Source: an uncultured Nitrospira sp. (lineage in GTDB: Bacteria > Nitrospirota > Nitrospiria > Nitrospirales > Nitrospiraceae). From it: a DNA stretch of 38,519 nt. Position numbers and translations under genes: made by a program. The stretch spans positions 1 through 38,519 of the forward strand of contig CABVRO010000018.1 of the NCBI GenBank assembly GCA_902500715.1, written 5' to 3'. The notes beneath the pieces are model-generated. The model made no database searches and was not told the origin of the DNA. It saw only the letters and a list, made by a program, of their open reading frames with translations. Positions 7,990 through 16,850 of this stretch are shown here, one piece after another (the first letter of the stretch is position 1; the number at the start of each line of letters is the position of its first letter).

Positions 7990-8766
7990 CTACAGCTCAA
8001 GCACCTTTTGGTACGCTCTGAGCACATCGCCAACGGACAGCACTCCGATGATCGTGCCGTCCTCCGTGACCGGCAAGTGCCGGATGCCCTCTTTCTTCAT
8101 CAATCTGAGCGCTTCCATCAGCGGCTCACTGTCCTCGATGGTGACCACGGATTTACTCATGCAGGAGAGCACCGTGGTTGCGTTTGGATCCAGTCCCTTG
8201 GCGACGGCCTTCCGGCTGAGATCCGTATCTGTGATGATGCCGATATACCGCGATCCGTCGTCGACAAGCAGAGAACCGATCCGCCACTTCTGCAGCAAAC
8301 GGCCGGCCTCTTTAATCGACGCACTCTTATGGACGCTCCGGACTTCGGCCGACATGAACTCGGCCACCGTGTGACCGTCGATCCGCTCACCGAGTGTCCG
8401 CCGCCAATCCCGTCCGGCTCTGGTGGCTTTTCTCAACTCAAGCTGGGCCAGACAACTTTCCAGCACCTGCTTCCGTTGATGAAGGCTTTCGCGATCCACG
8501 TTGTGCGTGCCGGCCTCCTGCGCTTCCTCCGGCAGGATCGCGGCCTCGCCCAGTTTGGCGTACTGATAGGCTTCGAGTTCCTCGGACGCTCCACCGAAGG
8601 TTTCACTCAGCACCTCTTCGGTCTGCTCATCGAATCCGTCTAACGAGGCGATGGCCTTACGTCGGGATAGGAACGGCTGGATCGCCACCAACGTCGCTTG
8701 AATCTGCTCTATGTGCCGGCTGAGGAGATCGGCCGGTTCCTGACTCGATTTCACTCTCTTGGCCAT
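7990..8766 (-). CDS. CBS-domain protein
   Basis: A 258-residue cytosolic protein. The C-terminal half is a CBS pair (Bateman module): CBS1 about 133-190 (VAEFMSAEVRSVHKSASIKEAG..IGIITDTDLSRKAVAKG) and CBS2 about 198-255 (VLSCMSKSVVTIEDSEPLMEAL..GVLSVGDVLRAYQ). Such pairs bind adenine nucleotides and act as energy or nucleotide sensors. The N-terminal 130 residues are helical and charged with no family I recognise; they may be the partner-binding part. A good AAGGAGG ribosome site precedes ATG 8766, and a promoter-like pair lies about 30 bases upstream. It follows nirA on the same strand but with its own promoter. Confidence 0.85.
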   Translation of the reverse strand: MAKRVKSSQEPADLLSRHIEQIQATLVAIQPFLSRRKAIASLDGFDEQTEEVLSETFGGASEELEAYQYAKLGEAAILPEEAQEAGTHNVDRESLHQRKQVLESCLAQLELRKATRAGRDWRRTLGERIDGHTVAEFMSAEVRSVHKSASIKEAGRLLQKWRIGSLLVDDGSRYIGIITDTDLSRKAVAKGLDPNATTVLSCMSKSVVTIEDSEPLMEALRLMKKEGIRHLPVTEDGTIIGVLSVGDVLRAYQKVLEL

Positions 8767-8790
8767 GCTGCCTCCTTGTTGAGGTCAAGA

Positions 8791-8818
8791 GAATAACGCA
8801 ACTATGGGATTGGCTCAA
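8791..8818 (-). promoter_or_regulatory. Sigma-70-like promoter of the CBS gene
   Basis: On the minus strand TTGAGC (8813-8818) and TTATTC (8791-8796) are separated by 16 bases, and the predicted start of transcription is close to the ribosome site of the CBS gene. Confidence 0.5.
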
Positions 8819-8870
8819 GCCTTCGTGCTTGGCCGGATGCTGAAAATATCCGTCGGCTTTGAAGAACTCT

Positions 8871-10469
8871 CTAAGCAGGAAGCGGTTGGGGCGTGAGCCC
8901 CGTCGTCTCGTTGCCGGATGCCGTCGACTTTGAGGCTCCCGTGCCTTTTGGCACGGCCTTCCCGCGCACACGATGCATTTTTTCGCGCGTGTGGTAGGGC
9001 ATGATCATTTCCAACACCGCTGGAAGCCGATCGCAGGGCACATCCTCCATGATTTTGGTGGCGAGCTTGGGATCGGGGCCCGAGCGCCCGCCCACGAACA
9101 CATCCACGGCATCGACGACCTTGCCGCCCACCTTCGCCTTCTTGCCCAAGAGTCCGATATCCGCCACGAGATGGTTTCCACACCCGGCCGGACAACCGGA
9201 CCAATGCAAGGTGATCGGCTTGAGGGTATCGCCCAGCTTCCGCTCCAGCACCCGCGCCGTTTCGACGGCCCGGCTTTTGGTTTCAATGACGGCCAGATTG
9301 CAGTAGTCGCTTCCCACACAACTGACCAGTCCCTTGTAGAGGGCGGACGGGTTGTAGGCGAATTGCTTCACCAGCGGTTCTTCGGCCAGGTCACCCACCA
9401 GCCGGTCGCTGATATGAGGGATCACGAAGGCTTGCGCCGGTGAGAGACGGACTTCGCCGTTGCCGTACCGTACCGCCAACGCGGCGATGTTCCGGAGATC
9501 AGCGGCCTTCACCCGCCCGACCAATACCTTCAGCCCGACATAGTTCATGCCCCGTTGTTTTTGACGGAAGATGCCGATGTGGTCGCGCTCTCCCGCTCCC
9601 CTCGCATCCACCCCCGCCGTGGGCAGGGTTCTCCCGACCAGCCGCTCGACTTCGTACCGCAACCGAGCTTCGCCCCAGGCTTCCACGAGAAAGGCAAGGC
9701 GCGCTTGGGTGCGATTCTCACGTGGTCCATGATCACGATAGATGTGCAGCAATGCCCGGCAGACATCCAAGGCCTCCGCCGGGTTCACGAACATATCCAG
9801 AGAGCTTGCAATGCGATAGCCGCCGGACCCCAACTTGCCCCCGACCAACACGTTGTACCCGTAACACTTGTCGTGCCCCAGATCGTGATAGGCCGGGACC
9901 AGCGCGATGTCTTGCGTTTCCGTGTGGAGGCAATTGTCCGGACAACCGGTGACGGCAATATTGCATTTGCGCGGCAGATTCGTATAGGCCGGATTACCCA
10001 GCACTTCGTGATTAATCGCGCGCACAATGTCCATCCCGTCGAGCAACTCGTTGGGATTCAGGCCTGCCACGGGACAGGTCATGATGTTCCGTACCGTATC
10101 CATCCCGGTTTGCAGCGACGTCAATCCCGCCTCCTCCAGCTTGCTAAACACCGACGGCACATGGGCAATCGTCAGATGTCGGAGTTGGACTTGTTGCCTG
10201 GTGGTAACATCGACTACGCCGTTGCCGTAGTGCAGCGCGATGTCGGCCAACGCGTCGAGTTGCGCCGAGGTGGTTTGCCCACCGGGCAGGCGCACCCGCA
10301 ACATGAAGTGGCCCGGAGTCGGATTCCGCAAAAACAACCCGTGCCACTTCAACCGTTGCACATCGTCTTCTGGAATCGCCTCCCATCCGGCTTCCGCATA
10401 GTGTGCGATCATGTCGCGCACCGTTAACCCGTCCCGTTCCGACTTGATCGCCTCAATCTTGTTCATCAT
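8871..10469 (-). CDS. nirA: Assimilatory ferredoxin-type nitrite reductase
   Basis: A 532-residue siroheme and 4Fe-4S enzyme that reduces nitrite to ammonium with six electrons, usually from ferredoxin. Two nitrite/sulfite reductase half-domains are seen (LRVRLPGGQTTSAQL near 57; VGLKVLVGRVKAADL near 311). The cluster/siroheme cysteines are C384 and C390 (SCVGSDYCNLAV) and C426 and C430 (SGCPAGCGNH). RKCNIAVTGCPDNCLH near 168 is the conserved substrate/siroheme region. Sulfite reductase is the alternative in this family, but the nitrite channel, cyanase and glutamine synthetase upstream favour nitrite. It is the last gene of the nirC-cynS-small gene-nirA run and overlaps the preceding stop codon. 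Two ATGs (10469, 10466) are possible; the GGGAG site suits 10466 slightly better. Confidence 0.93.
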   Translation of the reverse strand: MMNKIEAIKSERDGLTVRDMIAHYAEAGWEAIPEDDVQRLKWHGLFLRNPTPGHFMLRVRLPGGQTTSAQLDALADIALHYGNGVVDVTTRQQVQLRHLTIAHVPSVFSKLEEAGLTSLQTGMDTVRNIMTCPVAGLNPNELLDGMDIVRAINHEVLGNPAYTNLPRKCNIAVTGCPDNCLHTETQDIALVPAYHDLGHDKCYGYNVLVGGKLGSGGYRIASSLDMFVNPAEALDVCRALLHIYRDHGPRENRTQARLAFLVEAWGEARLRYEVERLVGRTLPTAGVDARGAGERDHIGIFRQKQRGMNYVGLKVLVGRVKAADLRNIAALAVRYGNGEVRLSPAQAFVIPHISDRLVGDLAEEPLVKQFAYNPSALYKGLVSCVGSDYCNLAVIETKSRAVETARVLERKLGDTLKPITLHWSGCPAGCGNHLVADIGLLGKKAKVGGKVVDAVDVFVGGRSGPDPKLATKIMEDVPCDRLPAVLEMIMPYHTREKMHRVRGKAVPKGTGASKSTASGNETTGLTPQPLPA

Positions 10470-10660
10470 GTGTCTCCCAATGCAACGGAATAGTCCTGTC
10501 CGGACTTCCTCAATACCACCGCTCCGGCCCGACTCAACTGATCCACGACCAGCAACACCTGTGACGCGCTCAACCCGGAGAGGGCCATCAGTTGCTCGAA
10601 TGTCTGGGGGGCCTGTCGCTCCAGGACTGTCAGTACGGCAGTTTCGGCATTCGTGCTCAT
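10466..10660 (-). CDS. Small winged-helix protein between cynS and nirA
   Basis: A 64-residue protein from ATG 10660, chosen because AGGAGG lies five bases upstream; an in-frame upstream ATG at 10687 is less likely. The sequence TAVLTVLERQAPQTFEQLMALSGLSASQVLLVVDQLSRAGAVVLRKSGQDYSV has the helix-turn-helix plus wing layout of small MarR/FeoC-like domains. No metal-binding cysteines are visible. Its stop overlaps the nirA start, indicating translational coupling. It could be a local DNA-binding regulator or a protein-binding accessory of NirA; I do not recognise a named family. Confidence 0.65.
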   Translation of the reverse strand: MSTNAETAVLTVLERQAPQTFEQLMALSGLSASQVLLVVDQLSRAGAVVLRKSGQDYSVALGDT

Positions 10661-10711
10661 GATGTCCTCCTTTCGGTTGATTGCCATCCGTGCATCAGGA
10701 ACCGATTCGTC

Positions 10712-11152
10712 TTAAAACGTTTTGTACTCAAGCCACTTGCCGTTGAGCGTGATCTTGCACCGGGCCTCGCCCTGACTGCCGGTGACCTTTTCCATATCCA
10801 GCGTAAAGTCGATGGCGCTCATGATCCCGTCGCCGAACATTTCATTCGCCATCTCCCGCATCGAATCGCCGTAGACACCAATGACTTCCAACAGGCGATA
10901 CTTAAACGGATCCGTCGTATTCGGGAAATCGGCCCGGACGGGAAACGCGCTCAGGGAACTGATTTGTTCTGTATCTAAATCCAGCAACTTCCCCACTTTG
11001 CCCGCTTCCTCCGGTGACAGGCGATGATTCCCGTTCAACGCTGCAGCGACGAAGGTCGGATTCTTCCCGACCGTCTTCGCCACCTCTGCAATTGTGACCT
11101 TCTTGTTCAACCGTTGCGCCCTGATCGTCTTGCGTACTGCTGCTTTTTCCAT
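10712..11152 (-). CDS. cynS: Cyanase (cyanate hydratase)
   Basis: A 146-residue enzyme that converts cyanate and bicarbonate to ammonia and carbon dioxide. The N-terminal helical domain resembles a lambda-repressor fold (TIAEVAKTVGKNPTFVAAALNG), and the C-terminal catalytic part has FKYRLLEVIGVYGDSMREM and FGDGIMSAIDF. The catalytic triad Arg, Glu, Ser is at R86, E89 and S112, matching the E. coli positions shifted by ten. The end (TLNGKWLEYKTF) is typical. Length fits the family (about 150). It lies between the nitrite channel and nirA, so the operon yields ammonium from two external sources. GGGAG precedes the start. Confidence 0.97.
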   Translation of the reverse strand: MEKAAVRKTIRAQRLNKKVTIAEVAKTVGKNPTFVAAALNGNHRLSPEEAGKVGKLLDLDTEQISSLSAFPVRADFPNTTDPFKYRLLEVIGVYGDSMREMANEMFGDGIMSAIDFTLDMEKVTGSQGEARCKITLNGKWLEYKTF

Positions 11153-11205
11153 TGTGATCTCCCTTTAGTGATTCGCCCGTGAATACACTCCCGCACCGCG
11201 CTTCA

Positions 11206-12036
11206 TTACGATCCTGCCACCGCCGACACCACCGGTTGAGCTACCGGGGCCGCCGTCGCTTCCGTTACGCGATAGGGGCTCACCATCCAATAGAGCCCCC
11301 CGACAAACAACCCGCCGCCCACCAGGTTCCCCAGCACGACGAACAGCTGGTTGTACCAAAAGGCCCCCCAACTCACAGCCGCATCATGCGGTAGAAACAA
11401 CGCCATGCCCAACAACGATTGATTGGCGATGCTATGTTCGAACCCGGTACCGATGAAGGCGAACAGGCACCAGAAGATCAGGAGAATCTTCGCCGTATCG
11501 TTGTTGGTTCGTCCCGCCATCCAGACCGCCAGACAGATCAGCCAGTTGCAAAGAATGCCCCGCACGAATAGCTCCCAGGCAGGCAGCGACATTTTTATCG
11601 AGGCCACTTTCTCGATCAGTTCCGTCGTGGGCCCTTTGGCGAACACGCCCGATTGGACAATGAGCCAGGCCAACCCCAACGAGCCCGCCAGATTTCCGAG
11701 CCAGGACCAGGCATTGAGTTGAATGACTTGCGCCCAGGTGAGACTTCTAGTCAGCCCACCGATGGTGCCAATGAGGTTATTGCCGGTGAATAACTCCGAT
11801 CCGGCGAAGATCACGAGTGTCAACGCGATGCCGAACGACACCCCCATCACGAGTTTGACCATCGGAGACGCGGCCGCCGCCAACGGTCCCCCCACACTGA
11901 AGATCAACGCAATTCCAAACCCGAGATAGATCCCGGCCAAGGCCGAGAGGATGAGATATCCGCCCGGTGACCGTTCGAAAAACGACCACTTCTTTGCTGC
12001 CACCCCTGCGATCCGCTCGTGATCCGCTGTATGCAT
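11206..12036 (-). CDS. nirC: Formate/nitrite family (FNT) channel, probable nitrite transporter
   Basis: A 276-residue inner-membrane channel with about six membrane helices, pentameric in known members. Seen are GGYLILSALAGIYLGFGI, the helix-breaking GSELFTGNNL of the first half, the repeat-related GILCNWLICLAVWM, and GFEHSIANQSLLGMALFL near the C-terminus with the central His of the EHS motif. FNT proteins carry small anions such as formate, nitrite or hydrosulfide; nitrite is inferred from nirA in the same operon. The start ATG 12036 follows AAAGGAG; an upstream in-frame start at 12093 would lie in the leader terminator. It is the first gene behind a leader with two antiterminator modules. 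Confidence 0.9.
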   Translation of the reverse strand: MHTADHERIAGVAAKKWSFFERSPGGYLILSALAGIYLGFGIALIFSVGGPLAAAASPMVKLVMGVSFGIALTLVIFAGSELFTGNNLIGTIGGLTRSLTWAQVIQLNAWSWLGNLAGSLGLAWLIVQSGVFAKGPTTELIEKVASIKMSLPAWELFVRGILCNWLICLAVWMAGRTNNDTAKILLIFWCLFAFIGTGFEHSIANQSLLGMALFLPHDAAVSWGAFWYNQLFVVLGNLVGGGLFVGGLYWMVSPYRVTEATAAPVAQPVVSAVAGS

Positions 12037-12075
12037 GAGGCTCTCCTTTCGGTGGTCACTATGTCCGCACAACTC

Positions 12076-12180
12076 AAAAAAAAACGTCCTCATCCCGCAT
12101 TCGGGAAGAGGACGTCGTTGTCCTGCTTGGCAAGGTCGCTACGACCTCGCCCGGTGCTGTGTGCCGACTTCAGCGTCGAC
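12076..12180 (-). promoter_or_regulatory. ANTAR-type antitermination module 2 of the nirC leader
   Basis: Downstream of module 1, the hairpin AGGAC-AACGAC-GTCCT (12109-12124, loop A1 and G4) overlaps a strong terminator, ACGTCCTC pairing with GAGGACGT (12084-12091, 12108-12115) and ending in nine U. A preceding six-base-loop hairpin, GTCGAC-GCTGAA-GTCGGC (12163-12180), has G at loop position 4 but G instead of A at position 1. A separate ten-base-pair hairpin (12129-12151) stands between them. The module is therefore a second gate with a less canonical first hairpin. Confidence 0.7.
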
Positions 12181-12186
12181 AGCAAT

Positions 12187-12278
12187 AAAAAAGGCGCCCG
12201 CCACTCTTGGAAGAATGACGGACACCTTTGTCCGTGTACCGTATTTAATGGGGGTGTGATATCAGGCGTCATTGCCTG
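12187..12278 (-). promoter_or_regulatory. ANTAR-type antitermination module 1 of the nirC leader
   Basis: On the minus strand the first hairpin is CAGGC-AATGAC-GCCTG (12263-12278) and the second ACGGAC-AAAGGT-GTCCGT (12218-12235). Both have six-base loops with A at 1 and G at 4. The 3' side of the second hairpin is shared with a terminator: a 14-bp stem with three G-U pairs (12190-12203 with 12216-12229) and a run of T (12187-12192). Formation of the second hairpin excludes the terminator. This is the known target layout of ANTAR antiterminators. Confidence 0.78.
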
Positions 12279-12297
12279 TTTTCACCCAACCCCCGCA

Positions 12298-12326
12298 TTT
12301 ATACCATCGCCTCGTGGATTCGTCAA
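12298..12326 (-). promoter_or_regulatory. Sigma-70 promoter of the nirC-cynS-nirA operon
   Basis: On the minus strand TTGACG (12321-12326) and TATAAA (12298-12303) are exactly 17 bases apart, a near-consensus promoter. It lies just after the glnA stop, so this operon can be transcribed separately from the upstream nitrogen genes. The predicted RNA starts about 10 to 15 bases before the first leader hairpin. Confidence 0.8.
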
Positions 12327-12353
12327 GCGCCCGAAACCACGAATCGCCGGCTT

Positions 12354-13763
12354 CTACACGTCGTAGTATAGGAAAAACTCATACGGATGCGGGCGCAACC
12401 GCATCGTATCGACTTCCTTCGTCCGCTTATAGCCGATCCAGGCCTCGATGAGGTCTTCGCTGAACACCCCGCCCTTGAGGAGGAACTGATGATCCTTTTC
12501 CAAGTGATTGAGCGCCTCGTCCAAGCTGCCCGGCATCGTCCGAATCTTGGCCGCTTCCTTAGCTTCGAGATCGTACAGATCCTTCTCCGCCGGCTCCCCG
12601 GGATTGATCTTGTTCTCGATTCCGTCCAGGCCGGCCATCAACATCGCGGAAAAAGCCAGATAGGGATTGGCGGCTGGATCCGGGAAGCGCACTTCGATCC
12701 GCTTGGCCTTCGGGCTCGGGGAATACATCGGAATTCGAATGCCCGCCGACCGGTTGCGGCTCGAATAGGCCAGCAACACCGGGGCTTCGAAGCCCGGCGT
12801 CAGCCGCTTGTACGAATTCGTCGACGGGTTGGTGAAGGCCGCCAGTGCGGGGGCATGCTTCAAGATACCGCCGATGTAGTGCAGGCACATCTGCGACACG
12901 CCGGCATATTCTTTTCCGGCAAACAGCGGCTTGCCGTCCTTCCAGATGCTCTGGTGGGTATGCATGCCCGATCCGTTGTCGCCGAAAATCGGCTTCGGCA
13001 TGAAGGTCACCGTCTTCCCATGCCGACGCGCGACGTTCTTGACGATATATTTGAACATCATCATCTTGTCCGCGGTTCTCAGCAGGCTGTCGAAGCGGAT
13101 GTCTATTTCAGCCTGCCCTGCCGTCGCCACCTCATGATGATGCTTTTCAGTGGCGATGCCGGCCTTCTCCATCTCGAGAATCATTTCGGTTCGGATATCC
13201 TGCTGCGTATCGGTCGGCGCAACCGGGAAGTAACCTTCCTTGTGTCGGATCTTGCCGCCCAGATTGACCCCCTCCTGTCCCATATTCCACACGCCCTCGT
13301 CGGAATCGATGTGGTAGTAGGCGCTGTGGTTCGTCTGGTCGTATCGCGCATGATCGAAGATAAAAAATTCGGCTTCCGGTCCCCAGTACGAGGTGTCGCC
13401 GATCTTGGTGCTCTGGAGATACTTTTCGGCTTTCTGGGCGATGAACCGTGGATCGCGGTCATACATTTCCCGCGTGATCGGATCGACGACGTTGCCGATG
13501 AGGCTCAACGTCGGCACCGAACAAAACGGATCCATGCAGGCGGTTGCCGGGTCCGGCACGAGCAGCATGTCGCTGTTATTGATCGCCTTCCAGCCTCGAA
13601 TCGAAGAGCCGTCGAGACCGGAACCGTCCTTGAACAGGCCTTCCGTCAGTTCACTGACTGGAATCGTAAAATGCTGCCACGTCCCGATCAGGTCCACGAA
13701 CTTCATGTCCACAACCTGAACCTTGTTCTTTTTTGCAAACTCTAACACCTCACGAACGTTCAT
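12354..13763 (-). CDS. glnA: Glutamine synthetase, type I (GSI-beta)
   Basis: A 469-residue enzyme joining ammonium to glutamate with ATP, dodecameric in the family. Recognisable are the N-terminal beta-grasp part ([19 protein letters not shown]), the ATP/metal segments [34 protein letters not shown], and NRSAGIRIP. The adenylylation site is intact: [12 protein letters not shown] with the Tyr at residue 397, the same number as in E. coli, so control by GlnE-type enzymes is expected. It follows glnD with a 48-base gap carrying AAAGGAGGAGG before ATG 13763. Members of this class are feedback- and AMP-regulated. Confident call. Confidence 0.98.
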   Translation of the reverse strand: MNVREVLEFAKKNKVQVVDMKFVDLIGTWQHFTIPVSELTEGLFKDGSGLDGSSIRGWKAINNSDMLLVPDPATACMDPFCSVPTLSLIGNVVDPITREMYDRDPRFIAQKAEKYLQSTKIGDTSYWGPEAEFFIFDHARYDQTNHSAYYHIDSDEGVWNMGQEGVNLGGKIRHKEGYFPVAPTDTQQDIRTEMILEMEKAGIATEKHHHEVATAGQAEIDIRFDSLLRTADKMMMFKYIVKNVARRHGKTVTFMPKPIFGDNGSGMHTHQSIWKDGKPLFAGKEYAGVSQMCLHYIGGILKHAPALAAFTNPSTNSYKRLTPGFEAPVLLAYSSRNRSAGIRIPMYSPSPKAKRIEVRFPDPAANPYLAFSAMLMAGLDGIENKINPGEPAEKDLYDLEAKEAAKIRTMPGSLDEALNHLEKDHQFLLKGGVFSEDLIEAWIGYKRTKEVDTMRLRPHPYEFFLYYDV

Positions 13764-13811
13764 CCCCTCCTCCTTTCAACCGCCGATAAAAAAACGCCTT
13801 CCCTCATTGCC

Positions 13812-16496
13812 CTACACCGCATGAGCCCCAAGAAACAGTTCAATCTCATTGAGAATCGACGCCCGAATCGATTCCAAACGACCAGCCTCCTCCACCTTCT
13901 TGCCGTCTACGCCGGTCACATAAAATACGTCGGCCACCTGGTCCAGCCTGGTGGAGATTCTGGAGGCATGGACCGACAACCCCAATTGAAAAATGGCATT
14001 CGTGATGACATATAACAAGCCTTGTCGGTCATCTGCAAACACGTCGAGAATGGTAAAACGGTCCGAGGTTTCATTGTCGATCCGTACCTCGGCAGGCTGC
14101 CGATGCGCGGGCAACGATCGTCCCAGACTCAGCCGGACGCCGCGCCGCATGACCGTATCGATCGACAACCGACCGGTCAACACGTCGGTAATCGTGTCCG
14201 CAACCGACTCTCGTCGCTCCGCAGGAGGTTCCCCCTGATAGTCAGGGTCAGCGACCTGGAAGGTATCCACCACTACGCCATCCTGTCGTGTCACGATTTG
14301 CGCATCCAGGATCTGCAGCCCGCCCGCCGCCATGACCCCGGCGATCTTTGAGAACAGTCCCGGGATCACATCGTTATGTGCGATGACGGCATATTCACAG
14401 GTACCCAGCGGCGCATTATATTCTGTTTCGACCACGACGCCGCCCGCTTGTAGACGCCGGATGGCGCCCAGATGGGCGGCAATGCGCCGCGGACTTGTGC
14501 CGTAGGCATATCGCAAGGGAAACTGTTCGAGTTCCGATCGAATCCAGGCCTTGTCGTTCGGCAGATTCTGATTGTCCGATGCCTGTACCACCACATCATC
14601 GGCGATACGCGCCAACCGCTGCGGCTCGTCTGCGGTCTCACGCTCGCCGGAAACCTCCTGCATCGCCCGCAGATACAACTCAACCAGCAAGGACTCTTTC
14701 CATTTCGTGAGCACGTCCGGACCGACCGCAGCGATGTCTGCAGCCGTCAACGCCAACAGTTTTCGCAGGACCTCCGGGGTGCCGACTTCGCGAGCAAAGG
14801 GGAGCAGCACCTTTTCATCATAAGGATCGCGACGAAACGCCGTGTGGGCCATCAGCAGGTGGCGATGGACGAGCATCACGAGGGTTCGCGCCTCCCGCTC
14901 ATCGAACCCGAGACGTACGGCAGTCTCTTCCGCCAACCGCTTCCCGACTTCACTATGATCTTCCTCATGGCCTTTCCCCAGATCATGAAGGAGGAGAGCC
15001 AGATGCAGCAGGTCCTTTCGCTTGATCTCCCGGTACACATCCCCTAACACGCCGGGATGCTCGGCGAAGGCCTCGGCCTTCGCCACCGCCAGTAAACTAT
15101 GCTCGTCGACCGTATACTTGTGGTACTGATTGAACTGCATCAACCCACGCACACGCGAGAAGGCCGGCACCAGTTTCTCCAACAGGTGCGCGCGATGCAT
15201 GGCGTCCAATGTTTTTGCCGTACCGGGCCCGGATAAAATCGACAGGAAGGTGCGGCCGGTCTCGAGCGTATGGAACTGCTCGACAGTAAGTGTTTCCACA
15301 TGTCGGTGAATGTCTTCCAGCAGCGATGGATCGATGCTCAGCTTGCGCGACCGCGCGAGATCGAATAGCGTGAGCAACAACACCGGGTTACCCAACACCT
15401 GAGAGCGTGATTCGGCCGGAACCGTCAGCGCCTCGCCGTCGATCACAAAATGCCGATCGATTCGCTGAGCCGGCAACCACCGCGACACCCGCTGCCACAA
15501 GGTCCGGCGACGACATCGCTCGACAAATCGCATCAGGGCCGCATGCAACCCCATCGTGTGTCGATAGTACTGCTGCATGAACTGTTCGACGGCCAGCAAA
15601 TGTGGTCGATCGGTAAAACCCAAGTGTTTCGCCAGCCACACCTGCTCATCGAAGGTGAGAATCTCCTGCGCCATGCCGGCTCGAGTGTGGAGGAACGAGC
15701 GCACGCGGAGGAGAAATTCCCGGGCCTCCTTGATCGCCCGATAGTCGGCCTGGGACAGAATGCCGCGATCTGACAACTCACGAATGGTGGGGGCATGGAA
15801 TCGGGCCGAGCCGATCCATTGCAGCAGATGCAGATCCCGCAATCCGCCTTGGCTCTTTTTGACGTTCGGCTCCAGGAGATAGACCGTCTCGCCGAACTTC
15901 TGATATTCACGCTGCCGCTCGGCCATTTTCTGGTCGAGGTAGGCATCGAACCCGCTCGACACGACCTTCCGCTCATACCGGGCGTGGAACTGTTGAAACA
16001 GTTCGGGGCTTCCCGCAAGAAACCGGGCCTCCATCATTGAGGTCCGGACCGTGAGATCCGCCAATCCCAACTCGATACAGTCCTGAATGGTCCGCACACT
16101 ATGCCCGACCTGAAACCCGCTGTCCCAGAGCGGATGAAGCACCTGTTTCACCAAATCCGGCATCACCTTGGCCGCATCTTGATGGAACAGGAACATTAAA
16201 TCGATGTCGGAGTGGGGCGCTAATTCCCGCCGGCCGTAGCCCCCGATTGCCACGAGACAGCAATGCTGAAACCCGGCGGTCGAGAGCGGCTCGCCGCCGG
16301 TTCGCGCCGCAGTCCGATAGCGGCCGACGATCAAGCCGTCGACCAGATCCGTCATGGCCGCGACCTCCTCCTCGCCCGAGGCGCCGGACAATAATCGTTC
16401 GTGAATTGTCCGGCGTTGCTCAGCCAACAACTGGGACACCGGCACGGACACGGTGTCTCGCGTAAAGAAGGAATCCGCGTTCACAGTGAGCGCCAT
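13812..16496 (-). CDS. glnD: PII uridylyltransferase / uridylyl-removing enzyme
   Basis: An 894-residue sensor enzyme that adds UMP to PII under nitrogen limitation and removes it when glutamine is high. The nucleotidyltransferase site is GGYGRRELAPHSDIDL with D97 and D99. A GlnD_UR_UTase helical part follows (VKKSQGGLRDLHLLQW). The HD domain for UMP removal is intact (HKYTVDEHSL near 459 and LLLHDLGKG with H504 and D505). Two ACT domains close the protein (about 720-800 and 825-890, the latter with TILDVFADDRQGLLYVI). Its start lies four bases beyond the glnB stop, so the two are coupled. Length and order fit the family exactly. Confidence 0.97.
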   Translation of the reverse strand: MALTVNADSFFTRDTVSVPVSQLLAEQRRTIHERLLSGASGEEEVAAMTDLVDGLIVGRYRTAARTGGEPLSTAGFQHCCLVAIGGYGRRELAPHSDIDLMFLFHQDAAKVMPDLVKQVLHPLWDSGFQVGHSVRTIQDCIELGLADLTVRTSMMEARFLAGSPELFQQFHARYERKVVSSGFDAYLDQKMAERQREYQKFGETVYLLEPNVKKSQGGLRDLHLLQWIGSARFHAPTIRELSDRGILSQADYRAIKEAREFLLRVRSFLHTRAGMAQEILTFDEQVWLAKHLGFTDRPHLLAVEQFMQQYYRHTMGLHAALMRFVERCRRRTLWQRVSRWLPAQRIDRHFVIDGEALTVPAESRSQVLGNPVLLLTLFDLARSRKLSIDPSLLEDIHRHVETLTVEQFHTLETGRTFLSILSGPGTAKTLDAMHRAHLLEKLVPAFSRVRGLMQFNQYHKYTVDEHSLLAVAKAEAFAEHPGVLGDVYREIKRKDLLHLALLLHDLGKGHEEDHSEVGKRLAEETAVRLGFDEREARTLVMLVHRHLLMAHTAFRRDPYDEKVLLPFAREVGTPEVLRKLLALTAADIAAVGPDVLTKWKESLLVELYLRAMQEVSGERETADEPQRLARIADDVVVQASDNQNLPNDKAWIRSELEQFPLRYAYGTSPRRIAAHLGAIRRLQAGGVVVETEYNAPLGTCEYAVIAHNDVIPGLFSKIAGVMAAGGLQILDAQIVTRQDGVVVDTFQVADPDYQGEPPAERRESVADTITDVLTGRLSIDTVMRRGVRLSLGRSLPAHRQPAEVRIDNETSDRFTILDVFADDRQGLLYVITNAIFQLGLSVHASRISTRLDQVADVFYVTGVDGKKVEEAGRLESIRASILNEIELFLGAHAV

Positions 16497-16499
16497 ACG

Positions 16500-16850
<351 letters not shown>

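Noticed and set aside
12387..13745. 452-codon open frame on the plus strand
   Set aside because: It lies fully antisense to glnA, whose protein is unmistakable, and its translation shows no family sequence.
13764..13811. Run of seven T between glnD and glnA as a possible terminator or ANTAR site
   Set aside because: No stable hairpin precedes the T run, and no hexaloop pair could be drawn.
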